Positions 1 to 8,587 of a DNA stretch of 64,000 bases are shown in pieces (position 1 is the first letter of the stretch; the number at the start of each line of letters is the position of its first letter). The position numbers and the translations under genes are program-made. This stretch comes from CAWKAV01 sp963847735. Lineage in GTDB: Bacteria; Desulfobacterota; Desulfuromonadia; Desulfuromonadales; BM103. The stretch lies in assembly GCA_963847735.1 (NCBI GenBank), contig CAWKAV010000002.1, positions 62,001 through 126,000 on the forward strand, read 5' to 3'. The notes below the pieces were generated by a model. That model was not told the DNA's origin. It saw only the letters and a program-made list of their open reading frames with translations, and searched no databases.

Positions 1-213
1 AATAAGCGACGGAAGAAAAAACGCTCGAGAGGATATCAGCCCCTCATGTCCCATAACAGAGAGGATTTTTTAAAACATCGCTATCCGGCTATCTCTCTGG
101 AAGAAATATGTCAACTCACGGCCCGATTCCAGCAGTTGTTGGGCCATGATGAAAAGTTAAGAGTGGAGCAATTTGCTGATAAGTTTTTTCGGATAAGCAG
201 GCAACACCATTGA
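1..213 (+). CDS. C-terminal end of an unidentified protein (5' truncated)
   Basis: An open frame runs from the first base of the window to a TGA at 211-213, giving the last 70 residues of a protein whose start lies outside. The visible part begins with a Lys/Arg-rich stretch (NKRRKKKRSRG) and continues as a hydrophilic, probably helical tail ending in RISRQHH. I do not recognise the family. It lies about 100 bases upstream of, and on the same strand as, the surface-glycan operon, so it may belong to the same transcription unit. Frame continuity and stop position are seen; membership in the glycan cluster is inference. Confidence 0.5.
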   Translation, partial: NKRRKKKRSRGYQPLMSHNREDFLKHRYPAISLEEICQLTARFQQLLGHDEKLRVEQFADKFFRISRQHH

Positions 214-284
214 CCCAGTTGCTATGCTTTAACAATTAATATTTTTTCAGGACAATGTGGTGAACCGGTGTTTCTCCTGGTTTA

Positions 285-305
285 CCTCCTAAAAAGTTGG
301 AGGAG
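285..305 (+). promoter_or_regulatory. Shine-Dalgarno that can pair with an upstream CCTCC
   Basis: The very strong ribosome binding site of the sulfotransferase gene (GGAGGAG, 299-305) is preceded by its exact complement CCTCC at 285-289, separated by a 9-base loop. Folding would hide the binding site in the mRNA. The pairing is visible; a regulatory effect is inference. Confidence 0.35.
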
Positions 306-309
306 AAGA

Positions 310-1167
310 ATGAAAATTCTAATATTGGGAACCGGCAAATCAGGGACAACGGCACTTGTTTATAAACTGGCCGCCGGTTTACCGAACTGCAAGGCGTTTT
401 CCGGTGGCCGGCCCGGGAAATACATCGAGGATTATGAAAATGCCGTTTACAAACATACCTATGAAGAAAGCAAAGGCAAGAACTTCGAACTCTTTCGGGA
501 GCATCTAAAAAATGAGCATTATGACCGCAAGGTATGGATTGCACGCGACCCCAGGGATGTAGCTGTCAGCCGCATGCTCTACCGCTGGCAAAAAGGGATT
601 GAAGACAACAAAGAGCAATATCAGGCCCATCTGCAGTTGATTCTGGATAAGGAAAAGAACCCCGGCACCGTCTCCTTTGCCGAGATATGCCGTTATACCG
701 GCTATAACAAGTGGCCCCGTCCTGTGGAAGAGGTCATCGAAGAAGAGGGCGCCCGCTACCAGCAGATGAGCGACTTTGTAATCAGTCTGGACAATGATTG
801 GTTTTTGTTTACTTATGAGGACATGATCGACAAAAACTACCAGGCCCTTGACACCTATCTTGGCTTCAAGGTTCGCGACGAAGCAGAAGTTCCGGCCTCA
901 ACAGGAAAAGCCAAAGTCGTTCGAAAAAAGGCGACCGGAGACTGGCGGCACTGGTTTACCCAGGGAGATATCGAGCTATACAAACCAGCCTATTCGTCTT
1001 ACATGGAAACAATCGGTTATGATGGCGATGACTGGTCGTTGAATGCCAACCCTGTTATCGAGCCCGAGTTTTCATCGCTGTACATGCGACAGTTGGCCCA
1101 GGGGAAGAAAAAAAACTTAACTTTGAAGGACCGGCTCTTCAAGTATCTTTCCACGAAACAATCCTAA
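310..1167 (+). CDS. sulfotransferase-family protein (PAPS-dependent type)
   Basis: A 285-residue cytoplasmic protein that probably transfers a sulfuryl group from PAPS to a glycan or another surface molecule. The N-terminus MKILILGTGKSGTTAL carries the 5'-phosphosulfate-binding loop (GTGKSGTT, about residues 7-14), and RDPRDVAVSRMLY around residue 80 fits the 3'-phosphate-binding element of the sulfotransferase fold. The ATG at 310 is chosen over an upstream in-frame start at 268 because GGAGGAG lies just before it and the fold begins immediately. It opens a run of closely spaced rightward genes for sugar biosynthesis, which suggests a glycan acceptor. The acceptor cannot be read from the sequence. 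Confidence 0.8.
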   Translation: MKILILGTGKSGTTALVYKLAAGLPNCKAFSGGRPGKYIEDYENAVYKHTYEESKGKNFELFREHLKNEHYDRKVWIARDPRDVAVSRMLYRWQKGIEDNKEQYQAHLQLILDKEKNPGTVSFAEICRYTGYNKWPRPVEEVIEEEGARYQQMSDFVISLDNDWFLFTYEDMIDKNYQALDTYLGFKVRDEAEVPASTGKAKVVRKKATGDWRHWFTQGDIELYKPAYSSYMETIGYDGDDWSLNANPVIEPEFSSLYMRQLAQGKKKNLTLKDRLFKYLSTKQS

Positions 1168-1207
1168 ATAAAAGCAATCAGAGGGCCGATAAGGTGGGAG
1201 TGATTCA

Positions 1208-2362
1208 ATGAACAAACGTAAGATATGCGTGGTGGTAAACAGCCGCGCTAATTATGGCAGAATTAAGTCTGTTTTGCGGGCGGTTCAAAATCACCCGGAT
1301 CTTGAATTGAAATTAATTGCCGGTGCATCAGCGTTGCTGTGGCGCTTTGGCAACGTTGCTGAACAGATCAAAAAAGATGGTTTTGCAATTGACGCCGTGG
1401 TTTATTCCATTGTTGAGGGCGAGAACCCTACGACCATGGCCAAATCCACCGGCATGGGAATAATGGAATTGGCTACACAGTTTGAAAACATAAAACCAGA
1501 TATAGTCATCACCGTGGCCGACCGGTTTGAAACCATGGCCACCGCCATTGCCGCCAGCTATATGAACATCCTCCTGGCCCACACCCAGGGCGGTGAGGTA
1601 ACGGGCTCCATTGATGAGAGTGTACGTCATGCCATCACCAAACTGGCACATATTCATTTTCCGGCCACAGCCAAATCCAGGGACAATGTTATTCGGATGG
1701 GAGAAGATCCGGAAAAGGTGTTTCTTACCGGCTGTCCGGCCATCGATATTGTGGCCGAACTGGATTTAACACCTCCCGATGATCTTCTGCAGCAATACGA
1801 AGGGGTCGGGCCGGACCTTGATATCCACAAACCCTATCTGGTTGTTCTGCAGCATCCGGTGACCACAGAATTTGGCAGCGGCATGGCTCAGATCAATGAA
1901 ACCCTGCAGGCGATTAAAGCAATAGGCATGCAGACAATCTGGCTGTGGCCCAATGTCGATGCCGGCTCCGATGAAATATCCAAAGGTTTGCGCATATTTC
2001 GGGAAAGCGAAAATCCGGATTATATTCATTTTTACCGGAATTTTTCGGTTGAACATTATGCCCAGTTGATCGGCAATTGTGCCTGCCTGGTTGGCAACTC
2101 AAGTTCCGGAATCAGGGAAGGCTCTTTTCTGGGAGTGCCTACCGTTAACATCGGTACGCGCCAGGCCAATCGTGAACAGGCGGATAATTGTATCAATACC
2201 GGTTATGACCACCGGGGGATAGAGGACGCTATTCGCCATCAGATCAAACATGGACGTTATCCGTCACATACGCTTTATGGAGATGGCCAAGCCGGTGACC
2301 GGATTGCCAATATACTGGCAAGTGTGGATACCAATATTCAAAAAAAGCTGACGTACTCATGA
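1208..2362 (+). CDS. UDP-N-acetylglucosamine 2-epimerase, hydrolysing (NeuC/LegG-like)
   Basis: A 384-residue enzyme of the hydrolysing UDP-HexNAc 2-epimerase family. Relatives (NeuC, LegG/NnaA, PseG-linked pathways) release UDP and produce ManNAc or a 2,4-diacetamido sugar for sialic- or legionaminic-type acids. The start KICVVVNSRANYGR matches the family N-terminus. The catalytic Asp/Glu region reads VADRFE...HTQGGE..GSIDE (about residues 100-138). The UDP-binding segment VGNSSSGIREG and the GVPTVNIGTRQ block follow near residue 300. The stop overlaps the next start (ATGA at 2359-2362), indicating translational coupling. No nonulosonate synthase (NeuB type) is present in the window, so the exact product is open. 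Confidence 0.85.
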   Translation: MNKRKICVVVNSRANYGRIKSVLRAVQNHPDLELKLIAGASALLWRFGNVAEQIKKDGFAIDAVVYSIVEGENPTTMAKSTGMGIMELATQFENIKPDIVITVADRFETMATAIAASYMNILLAHTQGGEVTGSIDESVRHAITKLAHIHFPATAKSRDNVIRMGEDPEKVFLTGCPAIDIVAELDLTPPDDLLQQYEGVGPDLDIHKPYLVVLQHPVTTEFGSGMAQINETLQAIKAIGMQTIWLWPNVDAGSDEISKGLRIFRESENPDYIHFYRNFSVEHYAQLIGNCACLVGNSSSGIREGSFLGVPTVNIGTRQANREQADNCINTGYDHRGIEDAIRHQIKHGRYPSHTLYGDGQAGDRIANILASVDTNIQKKLTYS

Positions 2363-3276
2363 ATAAATTCAATGATGGTCAGACATGCGAAATTTGCGGT
2401 GGCCATGAATGGACACAGGTTTACAAGGGCCCCATAAGGGACGGAGCCTTCGGCACGGTGACACCTGAAGACTGCAGGGTCTTTCAGTGCGCACAATGTC
2501 AGGTGCAGCGCCTTGAGGAGGCCGCCTGTAAGGACGACAGTTTTTATGCCGGGAAAGAATATCGGGAGTCGTTGGGAGAATCTACCGAGGCCGAGAGGTG
2601 GTGGGCCAAGCACGATATTCACCAGATACGAAATCTTAACGTATTGTGGCCCCATTCCATTCGGAATCTGATAGTGGCCGATGTGGGCTGTGCAGCCGGC
2701 AGCTTCCTGGATCATATCAGCGGATTGGCAGCCACTTCGGTGGCGGTTGAACCTTGTCTGGAACATCATCCTTCCCTTCGTCAGCGTGGCTATAAAGTGT
2801 ATGACTCACTTCTGGGCGCAAAGGCAGACTATCAGGATCGGGTGGATGTCGCTTTCAGCTTTGCAACAGTCGAGCACGTAGACCATCCCGGTCATTTCTT
2901 TTCAGAAATTCGGCAAATGCTCAAACCGGGAGGGCTTTTTATGGTCAGCACCCCCAATCGGAAGGATATTTTGATGGATCTGCTGGGTGAAGACTATCGT
3001 CAATTTTTCTATCGCACGGTGCATCGCTGGTATTTTGACATACAATCACTCTCTGAGCTGGCCCGATACAACGGGTTTGAAATTGTTCAAAAAAAATGTG
3101 TGCATCGCTTTGGAATCTCAAATGCCCTGGCCTGGCTGAGAGACCGCAAGCCAGCCGGCGATCAAACGCTGCCGTTAATGGATGATCCGTTGCTAAATCA
3201 GTTCTGGAAAAGCTTTCTGGAATCCAAAGGCAACGGTGATTTTTTATATTTTCTATTGAAACGCAGTGCAAGCTGA
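2359..3276 (+). CDS. class I SAM-dependent methyltransferase with N-terminal zinc-ribbon-like motif
   Basis: A 305-residue protein. The N-terminus holds two Cys pairs (CEICGG and CAQC, about residues 11 and 46), as in the zinc-binding N-terminal domain of sugar C/O-methyltransferases. The Rossmann methyltransferase domain follows, with VADVGCAAGSFLDH as motif I near residue 106, an acidic residue after SVAVEP, and FATVEHVDHPGHF plus LKPGGLFMVSTPN as later motifs. Overlap with the epimerase gene and the surrounding sugar genes point to methylation of a sugar nucleotide or glycan. The target is unknown. Confidence 0.8.
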   Translation: MNKFNDGQTCEICGGHEWTQVYKGPIRDGAFGTVTPEDCRVFQCAQCQVQRLEEAACKDDSFYAGKEYRESLGESTEAERWWAKHDIHQIRNLNVLWPHSIRNLIVADVGCAAGSFLDHISGLAATSVAVEPCLEHHPSLRQRGYKVYDSLLGAKADYQDRVDVAFSFATVEHVDHPGHFFSEIRQMLKPGGLFMVSTPNRKDILMDLLGEDYRQFFYRTVHRWYFDIQSLSELARYNGFEIVQKKCVHRFGISNALAWLRDRKPAGDQTLPLMDDPLLNQFWKSFLESKGNGDFLYFLLKRSAS

Positions 3277-3311
3277 ACGTTCCATCATTCCAGTTGGGAT
3301 AAAACCCCAAT

Positions 3312-4265
3312 ATGAAGGCCATTATTATGGAAACAATTCTTTATCTGGGAGCAGAGGAGGGCGCGCAGGCAGCCGAGGAAGTAGTTGCCGGTCGCGCCCG
3401 AGTCCGCAGGGTTTCCGCCGCAGCTGAAGATGTTCAAACCCATATCAAAACATGTAGTGCCCTGTTGGATGCATCCATGCAGGTTCGCATCACCGATCAT
3501 ATGGTTGCATCTGCGACCGGGTTGAAGATAATTTCATGCGCCACAACCGGCTCCGATCATATCGAGCGCAAAGAACTTGACAGCAGGGGGATCCCGGTAA
3601 GGACCCTGAGGGAAGATAAAGAGCTGCTGTTGAATCTAACGCCGGCTGCTGAGCTTTCCTGGACCCTGCTGCTGGCTTGTGCACGAAGACTGCCGGCCGC
3701 TATTAAGCATGTCGTGTCCGGCGGCTGGAACCGCGAACTATTTCCCGGGATCATGCTTAACGGCCGCCGAATCGGAATCATCGGCTGCGGCCGCATCGGC
3801 ACCTGGATGAGCCGTTATGCCCAAGCCTTCGGGATGGATATTGTGGGCTACGATCCCTTGATAGCCGAGTATCCACCTCAGATTAAACCCGTATCTCTGG
3901 AAGAGCTGGCACGTACCAGCGATTTCATAACGATTCACGTGCCGCTTACTGAAAATACCACTGGGCTTTTTTCAAAAAAACATTGTGAGATGGTAAAACC
4001 GGGGGCGATATTGATAAATACCTCCAGAGGGGCGATTGTCGACGAACCGGCCCTGCTTAAAGCACTGGAAACCAACCAAATGGGAGCTGCCGGGCTGGAT
4101 GTGCTGGCGGATGAACCAGATATTCAAAAATCTCCCCTGTATCTATATGCGCAAGCCCATGACAACCTTATCATCACACCCCATTGTGGTGGATTTTCCC
4201 CTGATGCTGTAAAAGTTGTCTGCCGCCGAGCTGCGGAAAAAATTGTTGAGTATTTGGACTTATGA
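3312..4265 (+). CDS. D-isomer-specific 2-hydroxyacid dehydrogenase (SerA/HprA-like)
   Basis: A 317-residue NAD(P)-dependent dehydrogenase. The Rossmann motif IGIIGCGRIG lies near residue 155. The catalytic Arg is in NTSRGAIVDE, the Glu in LDVLADEPD and the His in ITPHCGGF, the usual R-E-H triad. It oxidises or reduces an alpha-hydroxy/keto acid pair. In this operon that may be a sugar-derived or phospho-hydroxy acid, rather than serine precursors. A second ATG at 3327 is an alternative start. The stop overlaps the next start (ATGA, 4262-4265), so it is coupled to the ThDP enzyme, which often handles 2-oxo acids. Confidence 0.8.
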   Translation: MKAIIMETILYLGAEEGAQAAEEVVAGRARVRRVSAAAEDVQTHIKTCSALLDASMQVRITDHMVASATGLKIISCATTGSDHIERKELDSRGIPVRTLREDKELLLNLTPAAELSWTLLLACARRLPAAIKHVVSGGWNRELFPGIMLNGRRIGIIGCGRIGTWMSRYAQAFGMDIVGYDPLIAEYPPQIKPVSLEELARTSDFITIHVPLTENTTGLFSKKHCEMVKPGAILINTSRGAIVDEPALLKALETNQMGAAGLDVLADEPDIQKSPLYLYAQAHDNLIITPHCGGFSPDAVKVVCRRAAEKIVEYLDL

Positions 4266-5821
4266 AACACCTTTCAAATCTGGCCCGACAGATCGCCGCC
4301 CGCGGAATAAAACATGTTTTTGGTATTCCGGGAAGCGGACCCAGCCTGTACTTGCTGAACGAGCTGGAAAAACTGGATGTTAGGTTTTACCTGACACATT
4401 TTGAAGGCAGCGCTGCGCTGATGGCAGGTGCATTTGGAAAGCTTAGCAAGCGAAGCGGTGTAGCCATCTCCATCAAGGGTCCCGGGCTCACCAATATGCT
4501 GCCGGGCCTGGCTGCCTGCTGCCTGGATGCCTTCCCGGTAGTCAGTATTTCGGAAGCCTATCTCCCAGAAGCGCCACTTGATTTATCCCACAAACGTATT
4601 GAGCACGATAAGCTGTTGGCGAGCATTGCCAAAGTTCAGGCCTATCTGTCGGACACCGGTCCTACCTTTGACAGCCTTTGCCAAATGGCTGAAACCGAGG
4701 TGCCCGGGGTGGTGCATTTGAATATTGCCGCATCACCTGGTGACGGTGCTATTCTGCAATCTTCCCCGCAAGAAATGTTTGCAAAGGACACTGGCCTGGA
4801 GCAGGCAATCGCCTTGATCAGAAAATCCAGAAAACCGGTGGTTATAGCCGGCACCCTGGCTGTCCGCCAAAACTGGTGTGATCATCTCAATCGCCTGTCC
4901 ATTCCTGTATTCAGCACCGCAGCAGCCAAAGGCGTGGTGAATGAAAGCTTGGCCCATGCGGGAGGGGTATTTACCGCTGTGGGTGGACCCTTGGCCCCTG
5001 AGACAACAATAATTCCGGAAGCCGATCTGATTGTATCGCTGGGCCTGCGACACAATGAAGTGCTTGCGGTACGGCCCTTTGACTGCCCGGCAGTCCACAT
5101 TGATCCACTGGGAGAAGATAAAAGCTTCGGATTTAAGTTTAACAGCACCGTTAAGGGTACGTCTTCAGAGCTTGACCAGCTTTTTGATCCCCTGGCGCAG
5201 AAGTCCTGGGGCCTTGATCTGATCGAAAATGCTTTTGAAAAATTGAATGCAAAGATGTTCAACTCTTCTTTTTTGCCGGCCCAGGTTTTTGCCAGCATTG
5301 CCTGGCATTATAAAAAGGAAGCCAGACTGGTTCTGGATACCGGAAATTTTTGCACCATCGGCGAACATGCTTGGCAAGTTACGCGGCCAGACCTCTACCT
5401 GGCGGCAGGGCAGGGGCGCTATATGGGGGTGGGAATCCCCCTGGGGGTCGGCGGCGCCTTTTACGATCCCCGGGTTCCGACCATCGTGTTCACCGGTGAC
5501 GGTGGTATCGGGATGTTTATCTCAGAAATGAAGCTGGCCGTACAGCACAATTTGCCTTTGATAGTCGTGCTTCTTTCCGATGCCTTTCTGGGTACCATTC
5601 GCGGTGCTTCTTTAAACAAGGGTTATTCCCAGAGGCCGAGCGCGATTAACCAGCCTTCCTGGATCAAAACCATGGAGGGTCTCTGTGTTCCCGGTCACCG
5701 GATAATAAAATCAGAAGAGCTTGCAACGGTCCTTGACGGGTGGGATCGGAACGGGCCCCTGTATCTTGAAATCCCTTTTGATGCCGATAAATATCAGCGT
5801 ATGACCGAAGGTATCCGATAA
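4262..5821 (+). CDS. thiamine diphosphate-dependent enzyme (acetolactate synthase / 2-oxoacid decarboxylase type)
   Basis: A 519-residue protein with the three-domain layout of the ThDP-binding superfamily. The N-terminal Pyr domain has the conserved Glu in THFEGSAALMAGAFG (near residue 47). A central Rossmann-like domain starts around residue 185. The C-terminal PP domain has GDGGIGMFISEMKLA for ThDP/Mg binding, near residue 415. The usual NN at the end of that motif is replaced (LLSDAF). It probably decarboxylates or carboligates a 2-oxo acid, and coupling to the 2-hydroxyacid dehydrogenase supports a shared substrate pool. The substrate cannot be named from sequence. Confidence 0.8.
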   Translation: MKHLSNLARQIAARGIKHVFGIPGSGPSLYLLNELEKLDVRFYLTHFEGSAALMAGAFGKLSKRSGVAISIKGPGLTNMLPGLAACCLDAFPVVSISEAYLPEAPLDLSHKRIEHDKLLASIAKVQAYLSDTGPTFDSLCQMAETEVPGVVHLNIAASPGDGAILQSSPQEMFAKDTGLEQAIALIRKSRKPVVIAGTLAVRQNWCDHLNRLSIPVFSTAAAKGVVNESLAHAGGVFTAVGGPLAPETTIIPEADLIVSLGLRHNEVLAVRPFDCPAVHIDPLGEDKSFGFKFNSTVKGTSSELDQLFDPLAQKSWGLDLIENAFEKLNAKMFNSSFLPAQVFASIAWHYKKEARLVLDTGNFCTIGEHAWQVTRPDLYLAAGQGRYMGVGIPLGVGGAFYDPRVPTIVFTGDGGIGMFISEMKLAVQHNLPLIVVLLSDAFLGTIRGASLNKGYSQRPSAINQPSWIKTMEGLCVPGHRIIKSEELATVLDGWDRNGPLYLEIPFDADKYQRMTEGIR

Positions 5822-5875
5822 AATTGGCAGATAATTGACGCCTGTTGATGCCGAGACCTTTTGAGGAATCGTAAA

Positions 5876-6877
5876 ATGCGCAAACATATTTTGATTATCG
5901 GAACGGGGAGTGCCGGAAAAAGGCATGCAAGAAATTTTCATTCACTGGGTTGCTTGGTCTCCTGCATGGATCCACGCCAAGACCGGCTTGACGAATTTGC
6001 CGGTGAAGAAATGAAACTAACCTCTTTCTATACAAACCTTGAGGACGCCTTCTCAACAGCCGGCAAATTTGATGGGGTCGTTGTGGCCTCGCCGCCAAGC
6101 TTTCATGTTGATCAATCCATCGCTGCCCTCGAACGAGGTTTGCCTGTCCTGCTGGAGAAACCAGTATCAGCGGATTTGGCCGATTCACAGAAGCTGCAAA
6201 AAGCTGTACAAAGCAGCGGGATGCCTCTGTTGCTGGGGTATACCTGGCGTTGGTGGGCTCCTCTGTCAAAGGTAAAGGCCCTGGTAGACCAACAGGTCAT
6301 CGGCAAGCTGCGCTACGTTAAATTTACCATGTCGGCGCACCTGGCGGATTGGCACCCCTGGGAACGATATCAGGATTTTTTCATGGCCAGCAGTGCGCTC
6401 GGTGGTGGTGCGTTGTTGGACGAAAGCCATTGGCTGGACCTGATGCTCTGGTTTTTCGGTATGCCGCAGCAGTTATTTGCCAAAATTGACAAATTAAGCA
6501 GCCTTGAGATTGAAACCGATGACAACGTGGATATGGTCGTTTGTTTTAAAGACAATTTGCGGGTCACCTTGCACCTTGACCTCTATGCGCGCCCTCATGA
6601 GAAATCAATCCAGTTTGTTGGGGAAGACGGAACCTTGATTTGGGAACCGAACCGGATCAGGATCGGAAAACAGATGGACGGCGAATGGGAAACAGAAGAT
6701 TTTAGCTGTCAACGCAATGATATGTTTGTCGCTGCAGCCGAGGAATTTTTATCCATCCTCGGGGGGCAAACCGATTACACCTGCACCATTGATGATGGCG
6801 TCCGGGTGTTGGAGTTGATCGAAGCTGCACGCACGAGCAACCGCGAAGGAAAATTCATTAAACTGGAAGAATCCTAA
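5876..6877 (+). CDS. Gfo/Idh/MocA-family oxidoreductase
   Basis: A 333-residue NAD(P)-dependent sugar oxidoreductase. The N-terminal Rossmann fold starts ILIIGTGSAGKRHARN, and the family hallmark EKP appears in VLLEKPVSADL (about residue 95). The C-terminal alpha/beta domain follows, with GGGALLDESHWLDLMLW supplying the conserved Asp/His region. The ATG at 5876 is preferred to a TTG at 5861 because GAGG sits at 5863-5866. The TAA shares a base with the next ATG (6877). Likely role: oxidation, reduction or epimerisation of a nucleotide sugar or free sugar in the same pathway. Relatives occur in legionaminic- and bacillosamine-type clusters. Confidence 0.8.
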   Translation: MRKHILIIGTGSAGKRHARNFHSLGCLVSCMDPRQDRLDEFAGEEMKLTSFYTNLEDAFSTAGKFDGVVVASPPSFHVDQSIAALERGLPVLLEKPVSADLADSQKLQKAVQSSGMPLLLGYTWRWWAPLSKVKALVDQQVIGKLRYVKFTMSAHLADWHPWERYQDFFMASSALGGGALLDESHWLDLMLWFFGMPQQLFAKIDKLSSLEIETDDNVDMVVCFKDNLRVTLHLDLYARPHEKSIQFVGEDGTLIWEPNRIRIGKQMDGEWETEDFSCQRNDMFVAAAEEFLSILGGQTDYTCTIDDGVRVLELIEAARTSNREGKFIKLEES

Positions 6878-7596
6878 TGAGTTACAAAGGGTATAAAATA
6901 CTGGCGGTAATCCCGGCGCGCGGTGGCAGCAAAGGCATTCCGCGGAAAAATCTTCGCACGGTTGGCGGAGTTTCACTTATCGGCCATGCGGTTAAAGCAG
7001 CTCTTGCCCTGGAATGGGTTGACCGCACCATTCTATCAACCGATGACGATGAAATTGCCGCCGAGGGGCAAAAGCACGGGGCTGAAGTTCCCTTCAGGCG
7101 CCCGGTGGAATTGTCCTCAGACCAAGCGCGATCCACCGACATGTGGAAACATGCCTGGTTGACGAGCGAAGACTCTTTTAACGAAACCTATGACATTTCA
7201 ATACTGCTTGAACCGACCAGTCCACTTCGCCGCCCAGAAGATATATTGACCACGGTTAACGCTCTGATTGAAAGTGGTTGCGCCGCCGCTGCCACTTTCA
7301 GCCGGGCCCCGGCTCATTTTACGCCGCATAAATGCCTGACGCTGGATGAAAACGGTATCGTTGGATTCTACCATGAACACGGTCGGGAGTTCAGTATCCG
7401 CCAGAAAATTCCGGCATACTATTACCGCAATGGCATTTGTTATGCTGTCAAGCGAGAGACTTTGCTGGAAAAAGAGATGATCATCGAGGAGAATTGCAAG
7501 GCGGTCATCATCGAACGGCCCGTCGTCAATATTGACGATCTGCATGAATTGGCATATGCAGAGTTTTTATTTCAAAAAGATTATCGCTCATGCTAG
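6877..7596 (+). CDS. CMP-sugar synthetase, acylneuraminate cytidylyltransferase family (NeuA/LegF/PseF-like)
   Basis: A 239-residue enzyme activating a sialic-acid-like or other sugar acid with CTP. The N-terminal nucleotide-binding motif IPARGGSKGIPRKNL is intact near residue 13. LEPTSPLRRPEDI (about residue 110) and the metal-binding Asp in VVNIDDLHE near the C-terminus are also typical. It is the last gene of the operon and the best clue that the pathway ends in a CMP-activated acidic sugar. Closest by motif are the NeuA, LegF and PseF enzymes; KdsB is less likely. The exact sugar is not determinable. Confidence 0.85.
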   Translation: MSYKGYKILAVIPARGGSKGIPRKNLRTVGGVSLIGHAVKAALALEWVDRTILSTDDDEIAAEGQKHGAEVPFRRPVELSSDQARSTDMWKHAWLTSEDSFNETYDISILLEPTSPLRRPEDILTTVNALIESGCAAAATFSRAPAHFTPHKCLTLDENGIVGFYHEHGREFSIRQKIPAYYYRNGICYAVKRETLLEKEMIIEENCKAVIIERPVVNIDDLHELAYAEFLFQKDYRSC

Positions 7597-7628
7597 GGGA
7601 AAGGTTCTATCCACTTCTGGCCCGGGAA

Positions 7629-8405
7629 TCACTTGGGAACAAAATCCAGCCGGGTGTTACCAACCAGTTTTAAGCCGTCTGAAAAAGAACCGCCTCCAAT
7701 TTTAGAATTTAAATTGTTTTTGGTTACGGGTCCGACAAATCCTAAATCGCATCGGGAATTAAACTTTACCTTGTCGAGCCCAAATACTTTTTGGAATACA
7801 TAACATGTGGAGACCCGCTTATCCACCACCGCGAAAAGCGGTTGTTCTGCTTTTTTGACTACATTGATAAGATCGATATTAAACGTCTTGGTCTCGTCGG
7901 AAGGAGCTGTGGCTTCAGGGCCGTCTATGAAAGCGAACTGATAGGCTCTTTCGGGAATCTCACGGTAACCCACCCCCCTAAAAATTGAATAACAAAACTC
8001 TGCTTTGGGACTGTAAATTAAATCGATATATGACTTGAGTTCTTCTGGTATCAACTGTTGGGTGTGCTGGTGCCAGTATTCGATATCTTCCATGGAAGTA
8101 ATCCGGCCTGCAGCGTAGCCATCCTGCGTATTTTCCATCAGGGCATGTGCCATCACCAGGGTTGAGGCCCCGGTACCGCATTCCAAAATTTCCAGAGGTC
8201 TATTTTGACGGATGTAATCATATAGAATCCAGTAGTCATAGTAGTTACAACCGGTGGATTCAGACAGTCTTAAATAATTGCTTAGCGTCTGGTAAAGGTT
8301 TTGGTTATTCTTCAGGTTTTTTAGACCATACTTTTCGTAGCGTGATTTACTGACAGATAAGAGGGACTTTTTCATTCTTTTGATCAGCTTATGATATGCA
8401 TTCAC
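7629..8405 (-). CDS. putative SAM-binding (methyltransferase-fold) protein
   Basis: A 258-residue protein read leftward, convergent with the CMP-sugar synthetase. LEILECGTGASTLVMAHAL (near residue 75) resembles motif I of class I methyltransferases, and TSMEDIEYW and FAFIDGPEAT could be the later acidic and motif-IV positions. The fold is therefore a reasonable guess, but no specific family is recognised. The start used is a GTG with GAAGGTG upstream; an ATG ten codons later is possible. It sits at the edge of the glycan cluster and may modify a surface sugar. Confidence 0.55.
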   Translation of the reverse strand: MNAYHKLIKRMKKSLLSVSKSRYEKYGLKNLKNNQNLYQTLSNYLRLSESTGCNYYDYWILYDYIRQNRPLEILECGTGASTLVMAHALMENTQDGYAAGRITSMEDIEYWHQHTQQLIPEELKSYIDLIYSPKAEFCYSIFRGVGYREIPERAYQFAFIDGPEATAPSDETKTFNIDLINVVKKAEQPLFAVVDKRVSTCYVFQKVFGLDKVKFNSRCDLGFVGPVTKNNLNSKIGGGSFSDGLKLVGNTRLDFVPK

Positions 8406-8587
8406 GAATACACCTTCACTCTTGGCTGCCGGATGGCCGAAATTTTAATGATTACAGCCGGATATGCATTTTCCAAATCCTGAAGATTGGGCCACTGGCC
8501 CGAACGGAAGTTCTGGTCGCGCCTTTTTGACATATTTAAAAGTTTTCTTTCAAGTTAGGGGAAAGTCAGGGGATATCCTAATGTCAG

